A DNA stretch of 64,000 nt from Bog-756 sp963835465 (lineage in GTDB: Bacteria > Actinomycetota > Acidimicrobiia > Acidimicrobiales > RAAP-2), in NCBI GenBank assembly GCA_963835465.1, contig CAWIFR010000005.1, positions 62,001 to 126,000 on the forward strand. The letters run 5' to 3'. The position numbers were made by a program, and so were the translations under genes. Below the pieces are notes generated by a model. It was given only the letters and a program-made list of their open reading frames with translations, was not told where the DNA came from and did not search any database. Positions 1 through 9,229 of the stretch are shown piece by piece; position 1 is the first letter of the stretch, and each line of letters starts with the position of its first letter.

Positions 1-355
1 ACGCCACCTGGCGGGCCAGGCGCACCACCTCACCCCGGAGGCGGTAGCGCTCCCCCAACAGGGCGGGGCGCATGGTCTCCACCTTCATCTCCAGGGTGGC
101 GCGGGTCCGGTCTCGGCCGGCCAGGGCCGAGTTGATGGCGAAGTTCATGGCTGCGTCGAGGAGCAGGCCGTGCACCCCCGCTTGGACGATCCCGTGGGGG
201 TTGCAGGCGGCACCGGTGGGGACCAGGGTGCCGGTCACCCAGCCCAAGTCCTCGCCGTCGACCCCGTAATCGTCGAACGAGCCCCCGACCGTGCCGATGA
301 GCTCCATGCCGCCGTCGCCGAGCCATCGGTCCATGTCCTTGATCCGACCGGTCAT
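1..355 (-). CDS. PaaI-type hotdog thioesterase, 3' end outside window
   Basis: Read on the reverse strand from the ATG at 355, this frame stays open to the window edge, giving about 118 residues without a stop. The segment NPHGIVQAGVHGLLLDAAM resembles the HGG-plus-helix signature of the PaaI/4HBT hotdog fold, in which the central helix carries the catalytic acid or Asn. Family members hydrolyse acyl-CoA or aryl-CoA thioesters in the cytosol. A GTG in the same frame about 8 codons upstream is an alternative start. The thiolase gene diverges from it 211 bp away, so a shared acyl-CoA role is plausible. Substrate cannot be told. The C-terminus is missing because of the window boundary, not because of damage. 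Confidence 0.7.
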   Translation of the reverse strand, partial: MTGRIKDMDRWLGDGGMELIGTVGGSFDDYGVDGEDLGWVTGTLVPTGAACNPHGIVQAGVHGLLLDAAMNFAINSALAGRDRTRATLEMKVETMRPALLGERYRLRGEVVRLARQVA

Positions 356-566
356 GTCCCGACCGTAGCGCCGGGCCACGTCGGCGCCGGACCGGAAGGC
401 CGAGAATTCGGTTGGACAGGGTCGTCCGGACGGGTACGATCAGACCGTGAGAGTTTCTTGACCGAGTGGTCAAGTTTTCATCCACGGCCGGGGCGGACCG
501 TTCCGACCTCTGACCATGAGCCCCGGCCGGCAGGCGGCAGTCCGCCGGACCGGAAAGGAGACCGTT

Positions 567-1748
567 ATGACCGATGCCGTCATCGTCGACGCAGTCCGCA
601 CCCCCGGGGGGAAGCGGAACGGGAAGCTGCGCAACTGGCACGCAGCCGACCTGGGATCAGAGCCGCTGAAGGCCCTGGTGGAGCGGAACGACCTCGACCC
701 GGCCCTGGTCGACGACGTGATCATGGGCTGCGTGATGCAGGTGGGTGAGCAGTCCCTCAATGTCGGACGCAATGCCGTCCTGGCCGCGGGGTATCCCGAA
801 TCCGTCCCGGCCACCACCATCGACCGCCAGTGCGGCTCCTCCCAGCAGGCCCTCCATTTCGGAGCCCAGGGCGTCATCGCCGGGGCGTACGACATCGTCA
901 TCGGGGGCGGCGTCGAAGTCATGACCCGGACCCCCATGGGCTCGTCGGTCGTGCGGGACCTGGGCTACCCCTTCGGTCCCCGCATGATGAATCGATACGC
1001 CGAGCGGGGCGGGCTGGTCGGCCAAGGTGAGGGTGCCGAGCTCATTGCCGAGCAGTGGGGCATCAGCCGCGAAGCGCTCGACGAGTACTCGGTCCGCTCC
1101 CATCAGCGGGCCGCCCAGGCCACGGCCGAGGGCCGGTTCGAGCGCGAGCTGATCCCGGTGGCGGTGAAGGACGACGACCGGGCCGACACCGACGAGCTGA
1201 TCACCGCCGACGAGGGCATCCGGCCCGACTCCTCGGTCGAGACCCTGGCCAACCTGAAGCCGGCCTTCCGGCCCGAGAACGGACGGGTGACCGCCGGCAA
1301 CTCATCCCAGATCACCGACGGCGCCTCTGGCGTCCTCATCATGAGCGAGGAGAAGGCCAACGCCCTCAGCCTCACCCCCCGCGCCCGGTTCCACGCCTTC
1401 GCCGTGGCCGGCAGCGATCCCATCACCATGCTCACCGGGCCGATCCCCGCCACCAAGTCGGTGCTGGAGAAGGCCAAGCTCACCCTGGACGACATTGATG
1501 TCATCGAGATCAACGAGGCCTTCGCCTCGGTCGTCCTGGCCTGGGAGAAGGAGTTCGGCGCCGACCTGAGCAAGGTCAACGTGAACGGTGGGGCCATCGC
1601 CCTCGGCCATCCCCTCGGTGCCTCGGGCGCCAAGCTCATGGCCACCCTGCTCAACGAGCTGGAGCGGACCCAGGGTCGCTACGGCCTCCTCACCATGTGT
1701 GAGGGCGGCGGCATGGCCAACGCCACCATCATCGAGCGGCTGGGCTGA
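567..1748 (+). CDS. Acetyl-CoA C-acyltransferase (thiolase family)
   Basis: This 393-residue protein has normal thiolase length. The nucleophilic Cys lies at about residue 89 in DRQCGSSQ, the His at about 348 in GHPLGASG, and the second catalytic Cys at about 378 in CEGGGMANA. It should cleave 3-ketoacyl-CoA (beta-oxidation) or condense acetyl-CoA in the cytosol. The start was chosen because AAAGGAG sits 6 bases upstream of the ATG at 567; an open frame continues upstream to 516 but has no ribosome site. A strong hairpin follows the stop. It stands alone here, with only the divergent thioesterase nearby. Degradative or biosynthetic direction cannot be decided from sequence. Confidence 0.93.
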   Translation: MTDAVIVDAVRTPGGKRNGKLRNWHAADLGSEPLKALVERNDLDPALVDDVIMGCVMQVGEQSLNVGRNAVLAAGYPESVPATTIDRQCGSSQQALHFGAQGVIAGAYDIVIGGGVEVMTRTPMGSSVVRDLGYPFGPRMMNRYAERGGLVGQGEGAELIAEQWGISREALDEYSVRSHQRAAQATAEGRFERELIPVAVKDDDRADTDELITADEGIRPDSSVETLANLKPAFRPENGRVTAGNSSQITDGASGVLIMSEEKANALSLTPRARFHAFAVAGSDPITMLTGPIPATKSVLEKAKLTLDDIDVIEINEAFASVVLAWEKEFGADLSKVNVNGGAIALGHPLGASGAKLMATLLNELERTQGRYGLLTMCEGGGMANATIIERLG

Positions 1749-1785
1749 ACCCGCCGGCGGGGTGGCCCCCGCCTCCATCAGCACC

Positions 1786-1819
1786 GGAGAGGACCGGCCC
1801 TTCGGGGCCGGTCCTCTCC
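1786..1819 (+). terminator. Hairpin terminator after the thiolase
   Basis: A perfect 15-bp stem, GGAGAGGACCGGCCC, closes on a TTCG tetraloop 37 bases after the thiolase stop. No T-run follows, which is common for terminators in high-GC actinobacteria. It could serve both the thiolase and the convergent crgA gene. Confidence 0.75.
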
Positions 1820-1848
1820 GCAGCGGCAAGCTTCGGGTCGGTACCCCG

Positions 1849-2178
1849 TCAGTGGTAGCGGGTAGCCAGAATGAGGCCGGCAAAGATGGCGGCGATGGCG
1901 GCCACCAGCCAGAGATTGTTCACACCCCCCGGGAGCAGGTCGGCATAGTTCAGGATGACCACCAGTACGCCCAGGAGGAACAGGGCGATGATGGTGATCC
2001 CCATCCAGCGAGGACTGGTCTTCACGTTCTTCGGGATGGGGGGCGTGTACCGGTTGGACTGCACCGACTTGGCTGACTTGGCCGACTTGGCCGACCTGGC
2101 CGACTCGGTGGTCCGGCCGCCGGCCGAACGGCCCTTCTTCTGGGCCTTGCCCGGCCCCGACGTGGCCTTGGTTGCCAT
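1849..2178 (-). CDS. crgA: CrgA-like cell division membrane protein
   Basis: This 109-residue protein has a basic Ala/Ser/Lys-rich N-terminus, then YTPPIPKNVKTSPRW, then two hydrophobic helices (about residues 60-80 and 88-106), ending in the family-typical TRYH. CrgA is an actinobacterial septal-membrane protein that interacts with FtsZ, FtsI and related proteins. The start at 2178 gives the usual family length plus a longer linker; an in-frame ATG at 2202 is also possible, and neither has a clear ribosome site. The gene sits close to pknB and trpG, as in other actinobacteria. The linker holds a short tandem repeat (separate entry). Confidence 0.85.
   Translation of the reverse strand: MATKATSGPGKAQKKGRSAGGRTTESARSAKSAKSAKSVQSNRYTPPIPKNVKTSPRWMGITIIALFLLGVLVVILNYADLLPGGVNNLWLVAAIAAIFAGLILATRYH
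2064..2108. repeat. Five 9-bp tandem repeats inside crgA
   Basis: Five successive units of CCGACTTGG or a close variant lie head to tail. On the coding strand they specify repeated Ser-Ala-Lys in the disordered cytosolic linker of CrgA. Such an in-frame 9-bp array can gain or lose units without breaking the gene. Confidence 0.85.
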
Positions 2179-2257
2179 GGGCGAAGGATAGCCAGTCGTC
2201 ATGGCGGGATGGTGCCGGTCCGGAAGGCACCGGCCCGACCAGTACGATGGACGGTCC

Positions 2258-2842
2258 ATGGGGACGCGGGTGCTGGTGATCGACAACTACGACTCCTTTG
2301 TCTACAACCTGGTCCAGGAGCTCGGGGAGCTCGGGGCCGATCCCGTGGTGCACCGCAACGACGCCGTCGACGTGGCGGGCATCCGGGCGGCCTCGCCTGA
2401 CGCCATCCTGATCTCACCCGGTCCCGGACGGCCCGAGTCAGCCGGCATCAGCATGACCGTGATCCGGGAACTGGCCGGCGAGATCCCCATCCTCGGGGTA
2501 TGCCTCGGACATCAGGCCATCGGCGAGGTCTACGGGGGCGAGGTGGTGGCCGCACCCACGTTGATGCACGGCAAGACATCAGCCATCCACCACGACGGCC
2601 GGGGCGTCTTCGCCGGCCTGCCTGACCCCTTCGTGGCCACCCGGTACCACTCCTTGGTGGTCGAGCCGGGCAGTGTCCCCGACGTCCTGGAGGTGACCGC
2701 CCGCACGGCCGACGGGGTCATCATGGGCCTCCGCCACCGCACCCTGGCCGTCGAGGGAGTCCAGTTCCACCCCGAGTCGCTGCTCACCCTGGAAGGGCCG
2801 AGCCTGCTGTCGAACTTCCTGGCTGCGACCCTGCCCGCCTGA
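2258..2842 (+). CDS. trpG: Glutamine amidotransferase TrpG/PabA
   Basis: This is a class I glutamine amidotransferase of 194 residues. The nucleophile is Cys82 in GVCLGHQAIGE, and His171 with Glu173 lie in FHPES. It hydrolyses glutamine to supply ammonia to a chorismate-using partner (anthranilate or aminodeoxychorismate synthase). The large TrpE/PabB subunit is not in this window, so tryptophan and folate roles cannot be separated. The ATG at 2258 was chosen because family members begin close to the RVLVIDNYDSF strand; no strong ribosome site is visible. The gene is convergent with pknB (17-bp gap), a neighbourhood also seen in mycobacteria. Confidence 0.92.
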   Translation: MGTRVLVIDNYDSFVYNLVQELGELGADPVVHRNDAVDVAGIRAASPDAILISPGPGRPESAGISMTVIRELAGEIPILGVCLGHQAIGEVYGGEVVAAPTLMHGKTSAIHHDGRGVFAGLPDPFVATRYHSLVVEPGSVPDVLEVTARTADGVIMGLRHRTLAVEGVQFHPESLLTLEGPSLLSNFLAATLPA

Positions 2843-2859
2843 GTCGCCGGCCAACCCGT

Positions 2860-4630
2860 CTAGGGCGTGGACGACGGGGTGGTGGTCGAGGGCGGGCTCG
2901 TCGTACTCGTTGTCGTTGTCGTTGAGGTCGTGGTCGTGGTGGTCGGCGGTGAGCCCGAGGAGACCACGATGTCGATCGAGCTGCCCGGCTTGACCGAGGT
3001 CCCGGCCGACGGACTGGACGAGATCACGATGTTGGCCTGGAAGTTGTTCGACGGGGCCGACGAGATGTTCCCCACCACCAATCCGACCTGACCGAGGACG
3101 TTGCCGGCCTGGGTCTGGGACAGTCCGACCAGTGACGGCACCCGCACGTTCGACGGCCCTGAGGACACGGTCAGGGTGACCGAGCTCCCCTTGGGCACCT
3201 TGGTGCCCGAGGCCGGTGTGGCCCCGAGCACGGTGCCGGCCGCCTGGTTATTCACCTGATTGACCACGGTCGACGTGAGCCCGGCCGCCGTCAACAGCGA
3301 CTGGGCATTGCTCAGAGACGTCTGGGTGATGCCGGCGGGGACGGTGACCTTCTGCACCGCGGCCACGGTGAGCGTGACGGTGTCCCCCTTCTTCACCAAG
3401 GTGCCCCCGGCCGGATTGGTCGAGATCACCGTGCCGGGTGCGTCGGTGGAGATCTGCGAGGTGGTCTTAACCACCAGGCCGTCCTGGGTCAGCTTCGAGG
3501 TGGCCTGGGCCACCGGCTGGCCGGTGACCGACGGCAGGTTGAAGGAGGCGCTCCCGCCCAGATATCCGAGGTTGCGGAGCAAGAAGTACCCCGCCACCAA
3601 CAGCAGGAGTACCAGCACGGCCAGGATGATGGCGTAGGTGCGGGTCCGGTTGGAGCCGCTCTCCTCATCCTCGGCCTCCTCGGCTGGGGGGACCGCGCCT
3701 ACCGCCTGGGTGGTGTCCATACCCGCTACCGCGCCCACCACTGCGGTGGTGCCAGCCGCCTGGAGGAGGGCCGTCTGGTCGTTCATGGCCAGTACCGTCC
3801 GGCCTTCGTTGAACCGGAGCAGATCGGCCCGGAGGTCTTCGGCAGTGGCATACCGGTGCTCGGGGTTCTTGGCCATCGCCTTCAGGATGATGGCCTCGAA
3901 GGTCGGGGGGATGGCCGGGTTCAGCTCGCGGGGCGGGAGGATGGTCCCGCACGTGCTTGGAGGCCACCGCCACCGGGGTGTCCCCGAGGAACGGGGGGCG
4001 GCCGGTGGCCATCTCGAAGAGCACCACGCCCAGGGAGTAGATGTCACTGCGGGAGTCGACTCCCATGCCCTCGGCCTGTTCCGGGGAGAAGTAGGTGGCC
4101 GTGCCCATGACCGCTCCGGTCTGGGTCAGGCTCTCCTCGGTGTTGATGGCCCGGGCGATGCCGAAGTCGGTCACCTTCACCTGGCCCTCGTCGGTGATGA
4201 GCACGTTGCCGGGCTTCACGTCGCGGTGGATGACCCCGTGCTTGTGGGCGTAGCCCAGGGCGGCGGCCACGTGCGCCCCGATGTCGGCGGTCCGGTCGGA
4301 CGAGAGGGGTCCCGATGACTTCAGGATGGCCGACAGGGGCCGACCGTCGATGAACTCCATGACAATGAAGTACGTGCCGGTGTCCTCACCCCAGTCGAAG
4401 ACGGGGACGATGTTGGGATGGGACAGGTTTGCGGCCGCCTGCGCCTCCCGGCGGAACCGCTCGACGAACGACCGGTCCACCGACAGTTCGGGGAACAGCA
4501 CCTTCAGGGCCACGGGCCGGTCGAGCAACCGGTCATGGGCGCGGTAGACCTCGGCCATGCCCCCTCGGGCGATCAGGTGGTTGAGCTCATACCGCTCAGA
4601 GAAAATTCGTGGCGTGTCGTTCGGTTCCAT
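2860..4630 (-). CDS. pknB: PASTA Ser/Thr kinase PknB, interrupted by a 1-bp frameshift
   Basis: The N-terminal part is a Hanks-type kinase: glycine loop ARGGMAEVYR, ATP-binding Lys43, catalytic HRDVKPGN (Asp137) and DFG at 155-157. After KHVRDHPPA the frame must slip one base to continue as RELNPAIPP..LKAMAKNPEHRY, so the full protein is split between two frames at a GGGG run (3930-3933, plus strand). Downstream come a juxtamembrane linker, one transmembrane helix (TYAIILAVLVLLLLVAGYF), three PASTA repeats and a Thr/Pro-rich tail. PknB senses peptidoglycan fragments and phosphorylates wall and division proteins. The kinase is essential or near-essential in mycobacteria, so an indel in the sequence is more likely than true loss. 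ATG 4630 is the start; a TTG lies three codons upstream. Confidence 0.9.
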
Positions 4631-4735
4631 GTGGGTCAAAGCCTAGGCCTGCACTCTCTCGGTTCCAGGGTTCTCATCGTTCCGCTTCGGATGTGACGGT
4701 TGCATGAAGTCATCGGTGGGCCGGCCGTCGGTTGC

Positions 4736-6286
4736 TCACGGCGTTCCCTGGTCAGCGATCACATTGCCGAGGATCTGCTTCACGATGGGGCCCGAGTACT
4801 CGGCGCCGGTGGCGCTTCCAGCCTGATGGGGCATGACCACGGCGATAGCCACCTTGGTGTTCCCCACCGGGGCGAAGGCGATGAGCCAGTCGTCGGTGAA
4901 CTGGGGGTTCGGCCCGAACGATCCGGTCTGGGCCGTGCCGGTCTTGGCCGCCACGTTCCAGGCAGCAGGAAAGCCGACTCCCGCAGCGGTACCGGACTTG
5001 ACCACTCCCTGCATGAAGGTCGTCAGCGTGTTCGCCGTCTCGGCCGAGATGGGCTGCAGCCAGGGCTTGGGTTGGTAGGCCCTCACCAGGTTGCCCTGGG
5101 AGTCACGGATCTGGGACATCACGTGAGGGGTCATCTCCACCCCTCCATTGGCCACGGCCCCGGCCACCAGGGCCATCTGCAGGGCCGAGGCGGTGACGTT
5201 CTGCTGGCCGATGGCCGACTTCATCAGCCCGGGGATGTCGTTGGCGAAGTCGGCGGTGGTTCCGAAGTTGGACACCGCTACGGTGTCGGCCGGGCTGTCG
5301 AGGGGGATGTGCTGGTTGAAGCCGTAGGCCTCAGCCTGACTGACCAGGGTCTGGGCGCCCAGGAGTTGGCCGATCTGGGCGAAGTCCGCATCGCAGGAGT
5401 TGATCACCAGCGTCTCCAGGTTGCCCCCCGGGGGTGCCGGACAGATGCCACTGTGGTAATTGGTGAGGACCTGGGGTGGGGTACCCGAGTTGGGCAGCAC
5501 GACCGACGGCACCGCCGGGTAGATCATCTTGGCCAGATCAGGACGGTTCTCGAGGACCGCGGAAGTGGTAACCACCTTGAAGGTGGACCCCGGCGGGTAG
5601 ACCTGGCCGTAGCTGCCCGGCACCAGCGGGCTCCCGGGGGCACAGAGCGCCTGGTTGGCGGTGGGGGGACAGGCGTTGATGTTCCAGGCCGCGGTCTCCG
5701 TGGCCAGGTTCTGGGAGACCAGGGGGTTGGGATCGTAGGTGGGGTTGGAGTACATGGCCTCGATGGCCCCGGTGACAGGATTGAGCACCACCGCCGCCGC
5801 CCCTAGCACTCCGGGGGCGTGCTGATCGAGGGCAGCAGCCACCTGGGTCTGCAGCCGGGTGTCGATGGTCAGCGTGACGTCGTCCACCACCGTGCGGTTG
5901 ACGAGCAGGTCACGCAGGGTCTTGGCCGGGCGTGTGTGGGGGGTGAGGTAGCTGTTGTACTCGGACTCCACCCCACGGAAGTTCCCGTACTTGATCGAGT
6001 CGAACCCGATGACCTGGGCGAACAGGGTGGCGGTGTAGGGGTCGTAGACCCGCTGGTACTTGAGGACGCTGCCCTTCGGCGCCAGCTCGGAGGAGGCCAG
6101 CGTGACTCCGTCGGCCGACAGGATGCTGCCTCTGGTCTGGCTCCGTTCCACCAGCTGCACCCGCGGGTTCTCCGGGTTGTTGGCCAACGAGTTGGCCTTC
6201 AGCACCTGGATGTTGTTGAGCTGGATGAACAAGGCGACGAAACAGAGCATCATGAAGATGCCGAGTCGACGGATGCGTCGTTCCAT
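4736..6286 (-). CDS. pbpA: Penicillin-binding protein PbpA (class B transpeptidase)
   Basis: The 516-residue protein has an N-terminal membrane anchor (about residues 8-28), a dimerisation region, and a transpeptidase domain with the SxxK nucleophile in PGSTFK, the SCD triad member and KTGTAQ. It cross-links peptidoglycan on the outer face of the membrane. Its ATG overlaps the pstP stop codon (ATGA), so the two are translationally coupled, and pknB follows. In most actinobacterial versions of this cluster a SEDS glycosyltransferase gene (rodA/ftsW) lies between pstP and pbpA. It is absent here, leaving PbpA without its adjacent usual partner. Confidence 0.93.
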   Translation of the reverse strand: MERRIRRLGIFMMLCFVALFIQLNNIQVLKANSLANNPENPRVQLVERSQTRGSILSADGVTLASSELAPKGSVLKYQRVYDPYTATLFAQVIGFDSIKYGNFRGVESEYNSYLTPHTRPAKTLRDLLVNRTVVDDVTLTIDTRLQTQVAAALDQHAPGVLGAAAVVLNPVTGAIEAMYSNPTYDPNPLVSQNLATETAAWNINACPPTANQALCAPGSPLVPGSYGQVYPPGSTFKVVTTSAVLENRPDLAKMIYPAVPSVVLPNSGTPPQVLTNYHSGICPAPPGGNLETLVINSCDADFAQIGQLLGAQTLVSQAEAYGFNQHIPLDSPADTVAVSNFGTTADFANDIPGLMKSAIGQQNVTASALQMALVAGAVANGGVEMTPHVMSQIRDSQGNLVRAYQPKPWLQPISAETANTLTTFMQGVVKSGTAAGVGFPAAWNVAAKTGTAQTGSFGPNPQFTDDWLIAFAPVGNTKVAIAVVMPHQAGSATGAEYSGPIVKQILGNVIADQGTP

Positions 6287-7617
6287 CAGGGCACCGAGGC
6301 CGTGGTCGTGGGCCCGGGCGCAGCCGTGGTGGACGGGCTCGGAGCCGTCGTCGTGCCGGGTGTCGGTGTGCAGTAGGCGGACGAGGGGTTGAGCTGGCAG
6401 TTTCTCTGATCGACCAGGTTGGTCACGTAGGTCCGGGCACTCGCCACCGAGGACTCCTCGACACCGGCGTGCAGCTGGTCGACGAACTGGGGGGGGACAT
6501 CAGCGGTGGTGACACCGGTCCGCTGCACTTCTACCGGGTTGTACCAGAGGAAGCCGCCGATCCGGCCCTGATAGATGACCAGCTCGTTGTGGTCGACACC
6601 GACGAAATAGGAGTTCGTGTCGTACCAACGAACGGCGTAGAACGCTCCGGCCAGCACCGCTCCCAGCAGTATGACGAACAGGAGCGTCCGGAAGGTGATC
6701 AACCGGCGTCCCCGGGCGATCCGGCGCTCCCGTCGCTTGGCCCGACGGCGCTCTCGGCGGCTGGGCTGGCCCTCTTTTGCGACGGTGTTCGGATAGAGGT
6801 CGGGGGCGACGGCTGCCTCGGGTGCCTCCCCGGGCGGCACCACGGGGACGAAGTCGGCGTTCACCGCCGCCACCACCGGCGCCGAGTCGTGATCGTCGCC
6901 CACCACCACGTCGACCACCACGACGGTGATGTTGTCGGAACCGCCGTGGGTCCGGGCTGCTTGGACCAACAGATCGGCGGCCCGGTGGGGGTCCCCCACC
7001 GAGGCCAACACCTCGCTGATCTGGCTGAGCTCCAGCTCATTGGTCAGGCCGTCGCTGCAGAGCAGGAATCGATCGCCCCGGACCGGCTGGATCCGCCAGA
7101 GGTCGACGGCTACGTCCGACGACACGCCGAGGGCCCGGGTCAGGATGTGGCGGTGGGGGTGGACCGCCGCCTCGGCGGTGGTCAGCTCGCCGGTCCGGAC
7201 CATCTCCTCGGCCAGGCTGTGGTCGGTGGTGATCTGCGTCAGCTCACCCTCGTGGAACCGGTATGAACGAGAGTCACCCACGTTGACCAGGGCCAACACA
7301 TCCTGCCCATCTTCGTTGACCAAGGCCACCGCGGTGAGGGTGGTGCCCATACCCCGGAGCTCGGGGTTGTCCTGACTGTGGCGCCAGACCACGGAATTGG
7401 CCTCGGTCACCGCCTGGGAGAGCCCGGACCCGGTGGGCTGCCTGCCGAAGGCGGCGGCGAGGGCGTCGACGGCCAGCCGAGCCGCCACCTCCCCCCCCGC
7501 GTGGCCCCCCATCCCGTCGGCTACGGCGAACAGCGTGGAGGTCTCCACGGCCAGGTCCTGATTGACCGAGCGGACCAACCCGGTGTCGGTGGCCGAACCC
7601 GAGCGGAGGAGGGTCAT
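6286..7617 (-). CDS. pstP: PP2C-type Ser/Thr phosphatase PstP
   Basis: The 443-residue protein has a PP2C domain (about 1-240) with the metal-binding motifs ADGMGGH near residue 34, LLCSDGLTNEL, and GGSDNITVVVV. A very basic stretch, one transmembrane helix (ITFRTLLFVILLGAVLAGAF) and a Pro/Thr-rich outer tail follow. PstP reverses phosphorylation by PknB. The ATG at 7617 lies one base after the fhaB stop and gives MTLLRSGSATDTG, the usual family N-terminus; the open frame upstream overlaps fhaB and is not used. The stop overlaps the pbpA start. Confidence 0.94.
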   Translation of the reverse strand: MTLLRSGSATDTGLVRSVNQDLAVETSTLFAVADGMGGHAGGEVAARLAVDALAAAFGRQPTGSGLSQAVTEANSVVWRHSQDNPELRGMGTTLTAVALVNEDGQDVLALVNVGDSRSYRFHEGELTQITTDHSLAEEMVRTGELTTAEAAVHPHRHILTRALGVSSDVAVDLWRIQPVRGDRFLLCSDGLTNELELSQISEVLASVGDPHRAADLLVQAARTHGGSDNITVVVVDVVVGDDHDSAPVVAAVNADFVPVVPPGEAPEAAVAPDLYPNTVAKEGQPSRRERRRAKRRERRIARGRRLITFRTLLFVILLGAVLAGAFYAVRWYDTNSYFVGVDHNELVIYQGRIGGFLWYNPVEVQRTGVTTADVPPQFVDQLHAGVEESSVASARTYVTNLVDQRNCQLNPSSAYCTPTPGTTTAPSPSTTAAPGPTTTASVP

Positions 7618-7618
7618 C

Positions 7619-8119
7619 TCACTTCCCCACTTCGAACACGGTGCCGCCCACCTGAAGGAGGTCGCCCTTCTCGAGCCGGGTCCGCTCATTGATCCGGACG
7701 GTGTTTACCCAGGTACCGTTGGTGGAACCCAGGTCCTCGGCCCACAGGTCCCCGTCCAGACGGAACAGACGGGCGTGCAGATTCGAGGAGTAGGTGTCGT
7801 AGTCGATGGGCACACCGCATCCCGCCGCGCGACCCACGGTGACCTCGTCGCCAATGTCGTAGATCCGTCCGGCCTGCTCCTCCGGACGAATGACGTGTAG
7901 CCGGAGCAGCCTGCCCTTCCGCCCTTTGGCGCCGACCACGGTCGGTTCGTTGGCGTCCTTGCGGCGACGACGCCGCTTCAGGGGCCGGACCTCGACCCAC
8001 ACGGCGCGCACCACCCACATGAAGAACAGCCAGAGCAGAAGAATCACGCCGTATTCGAGGGCGCGAAGCACGGGGGTGTTGTCAGTGGGCCCAGGCAGGG
8101 AGACCAAAAGGAGATGCAT
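7619..8119 (-). CDS. fhaB: FHA-domain protein FhaB (FipA)
   Basis: The 166-residue protein has one N-terminal membrane helix (ALEYGVILLLWLFFMWVVRA), a basic linker, and a C-terminal FHA domain with GRAAGCGVPID, SSNLHARL and DLGSTNGTWVN. FHA domains bind phosphothreonine, here presumably on PknB-phosphorylated partners; the mycobacterial homologue links kinase signalling to septation. The order fhaA-fhaB-pstP is conserved, and only 1 bp separates it from pstP. Confidence 0.92.
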   Translation of the reverse strand: MHLLLVSLPGPTDNTPVLRALEYGVILLLWLFFMWVVRAVWVEVRPLKRRRRRKDANEPTVVGAKGRKGRLLRLHVIRPEEQAGRIYDIGDEVTVGRAAGCGVPIDYDTYSSNLHARLFRLDGDLWAEDLGSTNGTWVNTVRINERTRLEKGDLLQVGGTVFEVGK

Positions 8120-8139
8120 GTGCGATCAGGGACCGGCTG

Positions 8140-8796
8140 TCACGAGGTCTCGAATCGAAGGACCGTCGTGCCGATGACAATCTGATCGCCGTCGGCCAGC
8201 TTCCGCTCCCGGACGGTCGCTCCGTTCACTCGGGTGCCGTTGGTCGAGTTCAGATCGACGACGACCACGTCGTTCCCCGCCCGGCGGATCTCGGCGTGGC
8301 GTCGACTGGCGTTCGGGTCGGTCACCATCACGGCGCTCTCCGGCAGACGACCGATGGTGAGAGGCTCGGGGCCGAGCACGACCCGGGAGCCGTCGGCCAG
8401 GACGACGGAGGCCGTCGGCAAGCCCGAAGGCCCTTCTTCGACCTCGGACACGACGGCAAAGCGACCACGGCGTTGACGGGTGTCCTCCATGACGGTCACC
8501 GTGACCGGCCCGACGAAAACGTAGTCCTCGGTGCGGGCGTGCTCCCTGGCCGCTTCCTCCAGCTCTCGCACGAGCGCCTCAAGAAAGCTCTCGAATCGGT
8601 CGAAGTCGTTGGTAGACAGGTAGACGGTAAATGCGTTCGGGGCGATGAGCCCGTGCACCCCCAGGCGTCGCTGGAGGTCCATCTCCCTGGTGACCCGGCG
8701 CCCGATCTCCACGGGGTGCAGTTCTCCCCGGAACGCCTTGGAAAGGGTGCCGTCTACCAAGCGCTCGAGGCGCCCTTCGAATTTCTGGAGTCCCAT
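8140..8796 (-). CDS. fhaA: FHA-domain protein FhaA with DUF3662 N-terminus
   Basis: The 218-residue protein begins MGLQKFEGRLERLVDGTLSK, the start of the DUF3662 domain (about 1-115), and ends with an FHA domain containing IGRLPESAVMV, SRRHAEI and DLNSTNGTRVNG. Mycobacterial FhaA binds the phosphorylated pseudokinase domain of MviN and restrains lipid II flipping. This copy is much shorter than the mycobacterial one because the long Pro/Gln-rich linker between the two domains is nearly absent. It is the first gene of the fhaA-fhaB-pstP-pbpA-pknB operon; its promoter should lie in 8797-8954. Confidence 0.92.
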   Translation of the reverse strand: MGLQKFEGRLERLVDGTLSKAFRGELHPVEIGRRVTREMDLQRRLGVHGLIAPNAFTVYLSTNDFDRFESFLEALVRELEEAAREHARTEDYVFVGPVTVTVMEDTRQRRGRFAVVSEVEEGPSGLPTASVVLADGSRVVLGPEPLTIGRLPESAVMVTDPNASRRHAEIRRAGNDVVVVDLNSTNGTRVNGATVRERKLADGDQIVIGTTVLRFETS

Positions 8797-8954
8797 GCTG
8801 GCGTCAGCCTACCGGTGGACACCCCCAATTAGGGGGTAGGGCGGCCCGAAGGTTGTCAATCAGGGCTGGGCTTTGTCTCGTCTGGGCGGTTCAAGGTTGT
8901 CCCGGGCACGTGATCAAGGGCTTTCGATCATCGGGTAGCCTCTGACGGTCGCTC

Positions 8955-9038
<84 letters not shown>

Positions 9039-9042
9039 CTCA

Positions 9043-9098
9043 GGGGTGCCGACAAAACTGTGCGGTTCGCGTCGACAAAACTCCTTGCGGCGGGGTTG
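9043..9098. repeat. IS-terminus-like sequence abutting tRNA-Leu
   Basis: GGGGTGCCGACA begins 5 bases after the tRNA, followed by two copies of CGACAAAACT (one in each direct neighbour half). The same GGGGTGCCGACA occurs at 54681-54692, and its complement TGTCGGCACCCC at 39940-39951, each beside IS debris. It looks like the outer end of an insertion element inserted directly behind the tRNA. Confidence 0.5.
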
Positions 9099-9229
9099 GT
9101 TCACGGCTGCAAGGGGCGTTCAGCGGCTGGCACCCACCTCGCTCGTCCCGCGGTCGCTGACTCGAGCCCCTGCCTCGGGACCGCGGCACGAACATCTACA
9201 TCTCTCCGCCCGCGCCGACGCCGGGGTGG

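Noticed and set aside
2860..3700. Separate plus-strand genes opposite the PASTA region
   Set aside because: They are GC-skew shadows of pknB; the minus-strand PASTA repeats are clear.
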